In this document: piece after piece, positions 7,291 to 16,069 of the stretch | Layout of the letters: every line of letters starts with the position of its first letter | How positions within the stretch are numbered: position 1 is the first letter of the stretch | Origin: Flavobacterium lipolyticum | GTDB lineage: Bacteria > Bacteroidota > Bacteroidia > Flavobacteriales > Flavobacteriaceae | Assembly: GCF_020905335.1 (NCBI RefSeq) | Contig: NZ_JAJJMN010000001.1 | Location: 2,542,001-2,606,000, forward strand | Length of the DNA: 64,000 bases | Direction: 5' to 3' | Position numbers and translations under genes: made by a program | The notes under the pieces: model-generated | Told to the model about the DNA's origin: nothing | What the model saw: the letters and a program-made list of their open reading frames with translations, nothing else | Database searches by the model: none

Positions 7291-8370
7291 TTATTTCAGC
7301 TCCTCTTTCGCAACAGAAACACTTATCAGTTTGTAACCCTTTTCGGTTCGGAGAAATTCAAAATGATCCTGTTTAAAATCGGCTGTATCGCTTGAATTAA
7401 TAATAATGTTCTTAACGGGATAGATCCATTCTTTAGGCTCATTACAATTATTAAAGTACTCACCATATTCGCTCGTTTCAAAAATAAAGGGATTCAGCCC
7501 ATCAGACGAAATAAAATAATCCGTTCCGGAAGCTTTAAGCTGTTGAAGTTTTGATTTTAAAAGAGCATAATTTTCTTCAATAAATTTTGTCTTTGATTCG
7601 CTTTTCCATCCATTTGGTTCTTTCCAGTAAGTGATTTTATCAAAGGAGCTCTTCATTAAATTTTCTTTGGATAAATCAGAAAGTAAATTGTTTTTTAACC
7701 ACCACTTAAATTCCTTATCGCAATTAATAAAAGAATAATACGCACCGCCAACGCCGGCAAAATTCTCTCTTGTTTCTTCTTTATTAGGGACTTTTGATTT
7801 TTGTAAAGAATAAAAGTTAAGATCAGTATTGTCTTTGAAATCCTCAATTAAGATTTTGTTGTTATGGTCTATCAGGTATCTTTTTCCTCCACTCCAGAAA
7901 AAATGTTCACCGTCCTGTTTTTTTAGGGCACCTTTTAAGGCTACAATCATCCCATTTTGAACTTTTGATAAAGCACTATAATCAGCAGGAATTGCAATTT
8001 TGCCTTCACTATTAAATATTCCGGTTTTATCTGTTTTTCGGTCTGTAAATCTGATGTAACCTTCATTTTCACAATCAGGACCATTGTCAAAAATATAGAG
8101 ACTGTCACGTCCCACTATTTTACCGGATTTGGTCAGATAATAGCTCTTCCAGCTTTCACCGGTTTCTTCGGTTACGGCAATAATTTTGTCAAATTTACGG
8201 GCAGTAGTGAATCCCATAAACTTTGGTGGTATTTTGATAGTTCCGTTTGCGTCTTTAAATCCAATATGGGTAGTGTCTTTATCCCAAAATGAAACCCAAA
8301 GGTCTTTTTTTTGTGCGAGTATAACACAATTAGTAAAAAAGTATAGGCAAAAAACAAGAAATCGTTTCAT
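7291..8370 (-). CDS. exported WG-repeat-like protein
   Basis: A 359-residue protein with an N-terminal hydrophobic export segment (MKRFLVFCLYFFTNCVILAQ). Residues about 27-150 contain degenerate WG-type repeats: units of roughly 40-45 residues such as GFKDANGTIKIPPKFMGF and GIFNSEGKIAIPADYSALS, the usual G-x-x-x-x-x-G-x-x-x-I-P-x-x-(Y/F) pattern. The C-terminal half carries no repeats and ends in a beta-rich module. WG proteins are common in Bacteroidota and mostly uncharacterised. It is divergent from the neighbouring secreted protein at 8465, so the 94-bp gap must hold both promoters. Confidence 0.7.
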   Translation of the reverse strand: MKRFLVFCLYFFTNCVILAQKKDLWVSFWDKDTTHIGFKDANGTIKIPPKFMGFTTARKFDKIIAVTEETGESWKSYYLTKSGKIVGRDSLYIFDNGPDCENEGYIRFTDRKTDKTGIFNSEGKIAIPADYSALSKVQNGMIVALKGALKKQDGEHFFWSGGKRYLIDHNNKILIEDFKDNTDLNFYSLQKSKVPNKEETRENFAGVGGAYYSFINCDKEFKWWLKNNLLSDLSKENLMKSSFDKITYWKEPNGWKSESKTKFIEENYALLKSKLQQLKASGTDYFISSDGLNPFIFETSEYGEYFNNCNEPKEWIYPVKNIIINSSDTADFKQDHFEFLRTEKGYKLISVSVAKEELK

Positions 8371-8464
8371 AAAGACAAATTTCCAGTAAAGATAAGAATA
8401 ACATTTTCTAAAAATAGACCTTGGATAGTTGAGAGGAAAAGCAGTACTTTTCGAGAAAAAATAG

Positions 8465-10306
8465 ATGAATAGAATTGTATTGATTTTGTTGAGCTTTAGT
8501 CTTTCAGTGTTTTCTCAAAAAAAACAACCCAGTAAAGAGGAGAAAGACATGATTTATGAAATGACTTATAACATAAATAAAGAAATTTTTAAGACTCCTG
8601 ACTTTCCGTTTAAAAAAGTAAATCGAAAAATGGATGAAATTCAAAAAAAAGCAATTCAATCGATGGAGGTGATAAACTCTTCTATAGATACAATTATTTC
8701 AAGAGGAGTGTTGAAATTGGAGAAATCTGAATATGGATACGACCTGTTGTTTACTTCTCGTTTTCCTTCTTATTTTAAAGAAAATGATGAAACTACTATT
8801 GTAGATTTTCACCCCGTAACAAGTAAGCTGTTTAATTCGAAAAAAGAGTTGATTGAAATTCAGCATATTGGTGGGACTTCTTTTGGAATGGAGGTTTTGT
8901 ACAAATACAAGAACGGAAAAGAGATTAATTTAAATTTTACTACGCTGCGGAAGCAGGATCAGATAAACAATGCTGTAAATTTTAAAAACAATAACGAACT
9001 TTCTGAGATTAATGGAAGTGTAGTTTACAATATTAAATTCATTACAGATTATTCCCAGGTAAAGCTTTCTAAAAAAGATATAGGAAGCACATTTAAACTG
9101 AATAATAACGAGTACAAGTTAGTGGATGTTATAAACAATGTGATTTTGATTGAGGCTGTCGATCCGAATAGTGATCAGGAAATTAATATGCGCTTGGTGA
9201 ATTATGATGAGTTGGGCAATGTATTGATTACTTACGGTCAAAAGGAGATGGAAGATCTAAAGAAGAAAAATAAAAAAATCAATGATGAAAGAGCAGGTCT
9301 TAGTGATATAAGAGGTAATATAAGTAAACCTGTTTTTGAGGCTTTTAAAGCCACTCCTACGATGAGTTTTGAAGAATTTAAAAAAACATTTACGATCGAT
9401 GAGGTAATAAATGAAAAAAGAAAGTACATCTTTATTCAGACTATTGCTCCAATTAAAAATGATTTCATTCTTTATGAACCTGTTTATGGTATAAACAGGT
9501 CTTTTGAGATGATTCCGAATCTGAAAGAGCCTGAGCCTAAAAAAATGAGGAAAGAAGATTACAATGCCCCACAATTATCTGCAGATTGGAATGAAAAACT
9601 ATTCGGAAACATTAAAGAATACACCGAGAACGTTTACTATGCAACAAAAAAGAATGGCAAGTATGTAAAAGGTAAAATGCAAAATTATACCACTTATAAA
9701 AAGAATTCTAATGGGGAGTTTGTCGAAGATAAATTATTTCCCAAAAAGTCTGATTATCCGGAGAACAAGTATAATAGCTTAAAACAAAAGATAGAATCGA
9801 TAGGTTACGACGATGATGAAAAGATTACCGGAAGAACAATTTACAGCTACGGACCGGATAAAAAATTAGTAGAAGAGAAAAGTTATTTTTCGGAGAATGA
9901 TACTTTAAGGAGTTTGGTGAAATATAAATACGATAAAAATCAAATTATAAAAACAAGTTTTTCTTATGATTATCAGGGAGGAGAGGCACAAATTACGGAG
10001 TCTGAGGATGTATTGGTGTACGATGAAAGAGGAAATCTTATAGAAGAACATTTGAAGAATAATAAAGAGGATTCTGTGTATTTGAATGAAATGGTAATTT
10101 ATAGAAAATACAACTCCGATAATAGAAGAATTGAAGAATCAAGTTCCGATTCTTTTTTTGGGGATGGTAAAATTAAGTTGGATACAAAATTAGAGTATCT
10201 TAAAATCGATAATCAAAAAAACTGGACCGAAATGTTTTTTGAGGGCGGACTGGGTTCAGAAAAACCAGAAGCCAATTTTGTTGAGCGAATTTTTGTCTAT
10301 GAATAA
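8465..10306 (+). CDS. large secreted protein of unknown function
   Basis: A 613-residue protein with a signal peptide (MNRIVLILLSFSLSVFS, then QKKQPSKEEK). The N-terminal 300 residues are mixed alpha/beta. The C-terminal third (about 440-600) has repeated beta-hairpin units of the kind Y-x-Y-(D/G)...L-(V/I)-x-E such as YSYGPDKKLVEE and YDERGNLIEEHL, reminiscent of YD/RHS-like hairpins but too short and irregular for a true RHS protein. No catalytic motif is visible. It ends in a strong bidirectional terminator. Confidence 0.55.
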   Translation: MNRIVLILLSFSLSVFSQKKQPSKEEKDMIYEMTYNINKEIFKTPDFPFKKVNRKMDEIQKKAIQSMEVINSSIDTIISRGVLKLEKSEYGYDLLFTSRFPSYFKENDETTIVDFHPVTSKLFNSKKELIEIQHIGGTSFGMEVLYKYKNGKEINLNFTTLRKQDQINNAVNFKNNNELSEINGSVVYNIKFITDYSQVKLSKKDIGSTFKLNNNEYKLVDVINNVILIEAVDPNSDQEINMRLVNYDELGNVLITYGQKEMEDLKKKNKKINDERAGLSDIRGNISKPVFEAFKATPTMSFEEFKKTFTIDEVINEKRKYIFIQTIAPIKNDFILYEPVYGINRSFEMIPNLKEPEPKKMRKEDYNAPQLSADWNEKLFGNIKEYTENVYYATKKNGKYVKGKMQNYTTYKKNSNGEFVEDKLFPKKSDYPENKYNSLKQKIESIGYDDDEKITGRTIYSYGPDKKLVEEKSYFSENDTLRSLVKYKYDKNQIIKTSFSYDYQGGEAQITESEDVLVYDERGNLIEEHLKNNKEDSVYLNEMVIYRKYNSDNRRIEESSSDSFFGDGKIKLDTKLEYLKIDNQKNWTEMFFEGGLGSEKPEANFVERIFVYE

Positions 10307-10324
10307 GAAGTAGTATTAAAAACA

Positions 10325-10357
10325 AAATCCGACAGGTTTTAAAAACCTGTCGGATTT
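10325..10357. terminator. bidirectional rho-independent terminator
   Basis: Perfect 15-bp stem (AAATCCGACAGGTTT with its complement) flanked by A- and T-runs, placed between the convergent genes at 8465-10306 and 10384-12702. A near-identical hairpin is at 12843-12876. Confidence 0.85.
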
Positions 10358-10383
10358 GAAAGCTATTTGAGATTATTGGTGTG

Positions 10384-12702
10384 TTATGGATTAAGTGATA
10401 ATCCGACACTGAAAAACAATCGGACTTTGTCGATATTATTGATCCATGAAGTATCAAAGTGAATTGGACCTAAAATGGACTGATAGGAAATAGCAGCTCC
10501 TCCCGATAGCACAAGGCTGGTTTCGAAATTATGATCCCAATTTCCTTTTGGTTTAAAGGCATGGTCAATGAAATTACCAAAAGTGTCAAAACCTACAGCG
10601 GCAATATTAATGTGAGGGGTCAGATAGATTTTTCCGGTAATATTTATTTGCGAGGCGAGTTTAAGCCCCATATATTGTGTAACATTGAGTTCGTCTTCAT
10701 GTAAACCCGGGAATGAAAAGCGATTACTGCCGGAACTTGGGATAATACCACCGAGAAAATATCTTGTTGCATAACCAAAATCGAAAAACGAAATTTGATT
10801 GTCTTTGAGTTGATCTTGAAAAATAAAACAAGCATCAAATCCTACGATTCCTGTAATTTTCTTTTTTAGGGGCAACCTCTTTTCAAAGCTTAAACCAAAT
10901 TTTGTGTAATTATTTGTTGAACCGGAAAGACGCATGACATCTGGGGAGGAAATTGAGGCGTTGATATCGCTAAGGAATGATCGCGTTATATTTGATTTTA
11001 TAATGGTTCCGTTTGTAGCAAAGAAAACTTTATCCATATCATTATAGGAATAATGCATGTTGAATTCGATATTATTAGAGCTGTAGTTGTTTAGTGAAAC
11101 TACGTTCGGATTGTATTCCCGTTCATATTTTGGTTTGAAGTAGGTGTAGTGATAGTTTAAACCAAAACCAAAATAGCTTTTCAGCGAATTTAAATTTCTG
11201 TTTACTTCATTGTTAAATTCAAATGTATTGTAAAGGATATTATCTGAGGCTTTGCCATTAAGATAAATTTCCTGTTTTAGAAAAGCTCCGTAAAGTTCCG
11301 TTCCCCACCACCATTCTCTGCGTCCTCCAAAATTTTTCTGAAAATTGATTCTGCCTTTTGGTTGTTCTGCTATATCGGCAGTAACCAAAAGACGGGAAGC
11401 ATCGGCAAGAACGTTTCTGGCGGTGTAGTTAAAAATAACACCAACACCTCTATAAGTGTCGTAGTGTACGGAGGTGTTTAGCTGGTTTTTAGCACGCTCA
11501 GATCCAAATAATGTAACTCCGGGTTTATCACCATCTTTGATGAAATAGCTATATCCAATTTCATCAAAAAGATTTGTACCCATAGCTCTGTTGATGCCTG
11601 AAATTAAATCTTTGGAGGTATATTTTACATGGGGTTTAAGATTTGCTCTTCCCACTACCAGAGGGAGATTTTCCGGACTTATTTTTTTATAAATTATGGT
11701 GTCAAGAACAAATTCTTTGGGCATATAGGGCAATTTGTGCGTTCGTTGCTGGAATCCTTTTAACTTTTCTGCTAAAGCAATTAAAGCCGGAAGATTTTGA
11801 TTTGCGGCTATTTTACCGTCTTTATAAATTTCGTTACTAGCTGCAAAGTCAGCTGTCGAGAAACGCAGGTTGGGCATGTGATCGATTAATATGGTACACA
11901 GATCGCGATTTGCCGGGTTTTTAACATTACTCGGAAACATACTCGTCTGCATTAATATCATCATAATATTGTTCAGTTTCCCCATTGGCTGCATTCCTCC
12001 ACCAACATCACTGCCAATAATAATGTCGGCACCCATTTGTTTGGCCACATCTGTCGGGAAATTATTTAATACTCCTCCGTCTACTAATATGGTTTTTTCG
12101 TAAGGCACTGGTTTGAAAATAGCAGGCAAAGACATGCTGGCTCGCATGGCATAAGCTAAACTGCCTTTGCTTAAAATAACTTCCTTGCCTTCAACTAAGT
12201 CGGTAGCCATAGCTCTAAAAGGTATCGGGAGGCTATCAAAATCTCTGACATTATATACAGGAAAGGTCAATTCAGAAAGGGATTCTCTTAGGTTTTGATC
12301 ATTTAAAAGTGAACCAACACTATTGAGTTTTCCATCTTTAATCCCTATTCCGACCAAGTATCTTTGGAATTCTCTTTTTTCTTCTGCACTTACAGATTGT
12401 AATGATTGACCTCCGCCAAGGAGTTTGTCCCAATAAATATTCTTGGTGATTTTTTCGATACTATCGCCGGAATATCCCATGGCATATAAACCGCCAATGA
12501 TACTTCCCATACTATTTCCAACAATAAGATCAGGCACAATGTGTAGAGAATCCAGTTTTTGTAAAAGCGGAATATGTGCAATTCCCTTTGCTCCACCACC
12601 ACTTAATACTAAAACGACTTTAGGTTTCTTTTCCTGCGAAAGACCAATCTGAGAGATTGTAAGTAAAAAAAATAAGATAAAGAAATAAGGTGTTTTTTTC
12701 AA
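10384..12702 (-). CDS. patatin-like phospholipase with C-terminal outer-membrane barrel
   Basis: A 772-residue exported protein (signal peptide about 1-22). The patatin domain has the oxyanion-hole motif GGGAKG (35-40), the nucleophile S64 in GNSMG, and D208 in DGG, so the Ser-Asp dyad is intact. After about residue 310 comes a POTRA-like segment (KYTSKDLISGINRAMG) and then a long beta-barrel region similar to Omp85/BamA porins (16-stranded type). This is the plan of type Vd autotransporters such as PlpD and FplA, so the lipase is probably displayed at or secreted across the outer membrane. Identical-type terminator hairpins lie beyond each end of the gene. Confidence 0.88.
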   Translation of the reverse strand: MKKTPYFFILFFLLTISQIGLSQEKKPKVVLVLSGGGAKGIAHIPLLQKLDSLHIVPDLIVGNSMGSIIGGLYAMGYSGDSIEKITKNIYWDKLLGGGQSLQSVSAEEKREFQRYLVGIGIKDGKLNSVGSLLNDQNLRESLSELTFPVYNVRDFDSLPIPFRAMATDLVEGKEVILSKGSLAYAMRASMSLPAIFKPVPYEKTILVDGGVLNNFPTDVAKQMGADIIIGSDVGGGMQPMGKLNNIMMILMQTSMFPSNVKNPANRDLCTILIDHMPNLRFSTADFAASNEIYKDGKIAANQNLPALIALAEKLKGFQQRTHKLPYMPKEFVLDTIIYKKISPENLPLVVGRANLKPHVKYTSKDLISGINRAMGTNLFDEIGYSYFIKDGDKPGVTLFGSERAKNQLNTSVHYDTYRGVGVIFNYTARNVLADASRLLVTADIAEQPKGRINFQKNFGGRREWWWGTELYGAFLKQEIYLNGKASDNILYNTFEFNNEVNRNLNSLKSYFGFGLNYHYTYFKPKYEREYNPNVVSLNNYSSNNIEFNMHYSYNDMDKVFFATNGTIIKSNITRSFLSDINASISSPDVMRLSGSTNNYTKFGLSFEKRLPLKKKITGIVGFDACFIFQDQLKDNQISFFDFGYATRYFLGGIIPSSGSNRFSFPGLHEDELNVTQYMGLKLASQINITGKIYLTPHINIAAVGFDTFGNFIDHAFKPKGNWDHNFETSLVLSGGAAISYQSILGPIHFDTSWINNIDKVRLFFSVGLSLNP

Positions 12703-12842
12703 AATTACGTTGTTTAAGTAGTTGAGAAACTAAGGCTTATTTTGTGGTTAAAATTAAGGGCTTATTTTTAAAAAGTAAAGTTTTAAGAAAATGTTTTGTT
12801 CAAATATAAAAAGATCTTTTGTCTTCTAAGGTTTTTAAAAAC

Positions 12843-12876
12843 AAAACCCGACAGATTTTTAAATCTGTCGGGTTTT
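12843..12876 (-). terminator. rho-independent terminator after ahcY
   Basis: Perfect 16-bp stem AAAACCCGACAGATTT / AAATCTGTCGGGTTTT with a two-base loop. It is placed downstream of ahcY on the minus strand, and its core resembles the hairpin at 10325-10357. Confidence 0.85.
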
Positions 12877-12926
12877 AATAGGCAATTGAAGGAATCTAAA
12901 ATTAGAAATCTTCAATCTAAAATTAT

Positions 12927-14243
12927 TTAGTATCTGTAGTATTCTGGTTTGAATGGACCTTGAACTTCAACACCAATATAAGCAGCCTGATCTTCGCGAA
13001 GAACTTCCAACTCAACTCCTAATTTAGCTAAGTGTAGGGCCGCTACTTTTTCATCTAAATGTTTTGGTAACATATAAACGTCATTGTTGTAAGCAGCACT
13101 GTTGTTCCATAATTCGATTTGAGCCAAAGTCTGGTTGGTGAATGAATTACTCATCACAAAACTTGGGTGACCTGTAGCACAACCTAGGTTTACTAAACGC
13201 CCTTCAGCCAAAATGATGATGTCTTTTCCGGCGATAGTATATTTGTCAACTTGTGGTTTGATTTCGATTTTAGAAGCACCGTGGTTTTTGTTCAACCAAG
13301 CCATATCGATTTCATTATCAAAGTGTCCGATGTTACAAACAACAGTTTTGTCTTTCATTTGCTCGAAGTGCTCTCCAAGAACGATATCTTTATTTCCTGT
13401 AGTAGTAATGATGATATCAGCATTAGCAATTACAGTGTTTAATTTTTTAACTTCATAACCGTCCATTGCAGCTTGTAAAGCACAAATTGGATCAATTTCG
13501 GTAACCGTTACAATAGATCCTGCACCTCTGAAAGAAGCAGCAGTTCCTTTTCCAACATCACCATATCCACAAACTACAACTCTTTTTCCAGCCAACATTA
13601 AGTCAGTTGCACGACGAACAGCATCAACAGCAGATTCTTTACAACCGTATTTGTTATCAAATTTAGATTTAGTAACAGAGTCGTTAATGTTAATTGCAGG
13701 CATTGGTAAAGTTCCGGCTTTTACTCTTTCGTAAAGTCTGTGAACACCAGTAGTAGTTTCTTCAGATAAACCTTTAATTCCAGGAACCAATTCAGGGAAA
13801 CGGTCAATAACCATATTTGTTAAATCTCCACCATCATCAAGGATCATGTTCAATGGTTTTCTGTCTTCACCAAAGAATAAAGTTTGTTCAATACACCAGT
13901 CAAATGATTGCTCATCAAGACCTTTCCAGGCATAAACCTGAATTCCTGCAGCAGCAATAGCAGCAGCAGCCTGATCCTGAGTGGAGAAAATGTTACAAGA
14001 AGACCAGGTAACTTCAGCACCAAGAGCAATTAAAGTTTCGATCAAAACAGCAGTTTGAATCGTCATGTGTAAACATCCTGCAATACGAGCACCCTTTAAA
14101 GGTTGTTCGTCTTTATATTCAGCACGAAGCGCCATTAAACCTGGCATTTCAGCTTCAGCCAATTCAATTTCTTTTCTTCCCCAAGCCGCTAGAGAGATGT
14201 CTTTTACTTTGAAAGCCACAAAAGGCGTAGTTGTAGTACTCAT
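12927..14243 (-). CDS. ahcY: adenosylhomocysteinase
   Basis: A 438-residue protein with the standard AhcY signatures: the catalytic block [20 protein letters not shown], the NAD-binding [18 protein letters not shown], and the C-terminal [10 protein letters not shown] that completes the neighbouring active site. It hydrolyses S-adenosylhomocysteine to adenosine and homocysteine, sustaining methylation. It lacks the roughly 40-residue insert seen in many other bacterial forms, consistent with its length. Promoter TAAATTTG lies 32 bp upstream and a strong terminator downstream, so it is monocistronic. Confidence 0.97.
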   Translation of the reverse strand: MSTTTTPFVAFKVKDISLAAWGRKEIELAEAEMPGLMALRAEYKDEQPLKGARIAGCLHMTIQTAVLIETLIALGAEVTWSSCNIFSTQDQAAAAIAAAGIQVYAWKGLDEQSFDWCIEQTLFFGEDRKPLNMILDDGGDLTNMVIDRFPELVPGIKGLSEETTTGVHRLYERVKAGTLPMPAININDSVTKSKFDNKYGCKESAVDAVRRATDLMLAGKRVVVCGYGDVGKGTAASFRGAGSIVTVTEIDPICALQAAMDGYEVKKLNTVIANADIIITTTGNKDIVLGEHFEQMKDKTVVCNIGHFDNEIDMAWLNKNHGASKIEIKPQVDKYTIAGKDIIILAEGRLVNLGCATGHPSFVMSNSFTNQTLAQIELWNNSAAYNNDVYMLPKHLDEKVAALHLAKLGVELEVLREDQAAYIGVEVQGPFKPEYYRY

Positions 14244-14274
14244 TTATAGTATATTTGTAATTGTAAAATTTTTG

Positions 14275-14282
14275 CAAATTTA
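14275..14282 (-). promoter_or_regulatory. -7 promoter element (TAAATTTG) of ahcY
   Basis: TAAATTTG on the minus strand, 32 bp upstream of the ahcY start. It matches TAnnTTTG exactly. No convincing -33 partner. Confidence 0.55.
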
Positions 14283-14389
14283 CGGAATAGGTTTTTAATT
14301 TAGACTACTTTCTGTCAGAATTGTGAAATGTTTAATTTCTTAATCTTTAGAATATTAGTTGATTACTATGGCTGTTATATAGAGCGTAG

Positions 14390-14500
14390 TCGAAATAAGA
14401 AGCTAATCCTGCTGTCCACTATATCTTTTGCAGTCTCGTAAAAAAAAACGAGACTGCAAAAGGATGCCGTTCCCATCAGGGCTAAAAGACGAGACATTAA
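14390..14500. repeat. palindromic intergenic element
   Basis: Centre: a perfect 15-bp inverted repeat (CTTTTGCAGTCTCGT at 14425-14439 and its complement at 14448-14462) around an A9 loop. It is framed by CTGCTGTCCACTATAT on the left and GATGCCGTTCCCATCAGGGC on the right. The framing words look like those of a dispersed intergenic element I associate with Flavobacterium genomes, but only one copy is in this window. It lies between the divergent ahcY and phosphopantetheinyl transferase genes and has no T-tract to act as an ordinary terminator. Confidence 0.5.
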
Positions 14501-14532
14501 ATAAGAAACTTCGTTTTCAAATCAGGAAAACA

Positions 14533-14567
14533 ACTCATAGCTAAAAACTCATAACTCATAATTAAAA
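14533..14567. repeat. 7-bp phased spacer (ACTCATA units)
   Basis: Five consecutive 7-mers: ACTCATA, GCTAAAA, ACTCATA, ACTCATA, ATTAAAA, ending 4 bp before the start codon of the next gene. One of several heptad-phased spacers in the window. Confidence 0.75.
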
Positions 14568-14571
14568 AAGA

Positions 14572-15222
14572 ATGCCTTTATTTGAAACCATACAATTCAA
14601 CGAAACGACTAAAATCTTAGTTTGGCACATAACAGAATCATTTGAGGAGTTAGTGAGCAATGTAGTATTAAAAGAGAAAACACAGTTGAGGTTGAACGGG
14701 ATGAAATCTGTAATGCATCAACGCGCCTTTTTGAGCGTCCGTATGCTGATCCAGGAAATGGGTTTTACAGATCAGGACTTGCACTACGACGAATTTGGGA
14801 AGCCCTATTTCAATTGCGAAAATCATATCTCCATCACGCATTCACATGATTTTGCAGCGATTATAATTAGTGATAAAACAGTAGGAATCGACATGGAGCT
14901 GCAACGCGACAAAATCCTTCGAATAGCAGACAAATTTGTAGAGACCGAAAACAGTTATCTAAACACTCAAAATACTCCCGATTATATCAGGGAATTGACA
15001 GTAATTTGGGGAGCCAAAGAAGCTATTTTTAAAATCAGAAACGAAAAAGGAATCAGTTTTAAAGATCATATTAGTGTAAATACGTTTTCGTTAGATAAAA
15101 ATCAAACCAAAGCCAGTCTTCATTTTAATGATCTCGCAGTAGATTTTGACGTGTACTATAAAGAAATTAAATCGAATACTTCAGGGCAGAACTTTACTTT
15201 GGTTTATGCTTTTGATAAGTAG
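14572..15222 (+). CDS. 4'-phosphopantetheinyl transferase superfamily protein
   Basis: A 216-residue Sfp/AcpS-type transferase. The magnesium/CoA motif is VGIDMEL (D107, E109) and the second motif WGAKEAIFK (W146, K149, E150, K154). These enzymes move the phosphopantetheine arm of CoA onto a serine of carrier proteins. No carrier protein or synthase is nearby, so the target is unknown; fatty-acid or secondary-metabolite carriers are both possible. The start follows directly on the 7-bp phased spacer. Confidence 0.88.
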   Translation: MPLFETIQFNETTKILVWHITESFEELVSNVVLKEKTQLRLNGMKSVMHQRAFLSVRMLIQEMGFTDQDLHYDEFGKPYFNCENHISITHSHDFAAIIISDKTVGIDMELQRDKILRIADKFVETENSYLNTQNTPDYIRELTVIWGAKEAIFKIRNEKGISFKDHISVNTFSLDKNQTKASLHFNDLAVDFDVYYKEIKSNTSGQNFTLVYAFDK

Positions 15223-15296
15223 TTTTCAGTCTCAGTTTTCAGTTTTTTACAGTTTTGTCATTTCTCTAGAGTCTCGTAATCACAAAAAAAAGCAAT

Positions 15297-15704
15297 TTAT
15301 TCAGCGCTAGCTTCTGCTATTTTCTTTCGATTTTCAAACATACTCAGAAACAAAAAAGTTCCCATTTTACGGGCGCGTCGTTTTAACGTTTCGACATTTT
15401 CGCCTTCAAAATGTTCTTCTAAAGTCTGAAACCAATGATTCAGCCAGATTCCAAACTCATTAGAGGTGATTCTTCCTTCAAAATGCGAATCGACTTCATT
15501 GTGCACGGCAAGCGGATTACCATTATATTTCCTTACGGCAAATAAGTTACTTTCCCAAAAATCGGTGAGCTTCTCTAAATGCGTATCCCAATCTTTGATC
15601 ATAGAATTGAAATAAAAGCCGATTTCATTATCGGCTCTTATTTTAGCATAAAACTGATGGACTAAAAATTCGACATCTTCTCGATTCTCTATTTGTTTTT
15701 TCAT
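15297..15704 (-). CDS. group III truncated haemoglobin
   Basis: A 135-residue single-domain globin of the trHbIII type: VEFLVHQFYAKIRADNEIGFYF at the N-terminus, WDTHLEKLTDFWESNLF around the CD/E region, and a proximal histidine in the following helices (candidates in HNEVDSHF and LNHWFQTL). Group III globins bind haem and are often tied to nitric-oxide or low-oxygen physiology. The start codon overlaps the stop of the upstream membrane-protein gene by 4 bp. The promoter of the pair carries an Fnr-like palindrome. Confidence 0.88.
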   Translation of the reverse strand: MKKQIENREDVEFLVHQFYAKIRADNEIGFYFNSMIKDWDTHLEKLTDFWESNLFAVRKYNGNPLAVHNEVDSHFEGRITSNEFGIWLNHWFQTLEEHFEGENVETLKRRARKMGTFLFLSMFENRKKIAEASAE

Positions 15705-15988
15705 AGAATAAAACTATTTAAGAGAATAAAAAACACACTTAAAAGTGCACTTACAATAATAAGGTTAAAAACCGTTTTGTGCTTCATTTGTGCCAATATA
15801 GAAGTGTTGGCAAAGACACAGGCCAAAACAATAATGGCCAATTGTATCATTTGTGGTATTGAGGTTCCGTTAGCAAGAACGTACATGGCCGCAGCACCAC
15901 CTAAGCAGCTTTGACCAATTACCGCCATTGCAGCTGAACCCATATAGTTTTTATTGAAATTTTCGAATGTTGTTTGATATAGTGTCAT
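15701..15988 (-). CDS. small membrane protein co-transcribed with truncated haemoglobin
   Basis: A 95-residue, very hydrophobic protein with about three transmembrane segments (roughly residues 14-38, 46-66 and 73-94), an SCLGGAAAMYVLANG loop and no charged catalytic residues. I do not recognise a characterised family. It overlaps the haemoglobin gene by 4 bp and begins 18 bp beyond the end of the TACCTTTG promoter, so the two are one transcript. A role in oxygen or NO metabolism, for instance as a membrane partner of the globin, is an inference from context only. Confidence 0.7.
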   Translation of the reverse strand: MTLYQTTFENFNKNYMGSAAMAVIGQSCLGGAAAMYVLANGTSIPQMIQLAIIVLACVFANTSILAQMKHKTVFNLIIVSALLSVFFILLNSFIL

Positions 15989-16009
15989 GATATTGAGATT
16001 TTTATACTA

Positions 16010-16017
16010 CAAAGGTA
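16010..16017 (-). promoter_or_regulatory. -7 promoter element (TACCTTTG) of the globin operon
   Basis: TACCTTTG on the minus strand, an exact TAnnTTTG match, about 20 bp upstream of the membrane-protein start. With the last G taken as about -4, transcription would start near 16006. Confidence 0.6.
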
Positions 16018-16039
16018 CAGGCACTATAGGGATGCATTT

Positions 16040-16055
16040 TATGATTTAAATCATA
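16040..16055. promoter_or_regulatory. Fnr/Crp-type operator palindrome
   Basis: TATGATTTAAATCATA is a perfect 16-bp palindrome containing TGAT-N4-ATCA, the core of Fnr-family sites. Its centre (16047.5) is about 41-42 bp upstream of the start inferred from the -7 box, the classical position for activation by Crp/Fnr proteins. The gene for such a regulator lies immediately next to it. Confidence 0.65.
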
Positions 16056-16069
16056 TAAACTGAACTATT

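Noticed and set aside
9836..10306. RHS/polymorphic toxin C-terminus
   Set aside because: The YD-like hairpins are few and irregular, there is no core RHS barrel or toxin domain, and no immunity-like neighbour.
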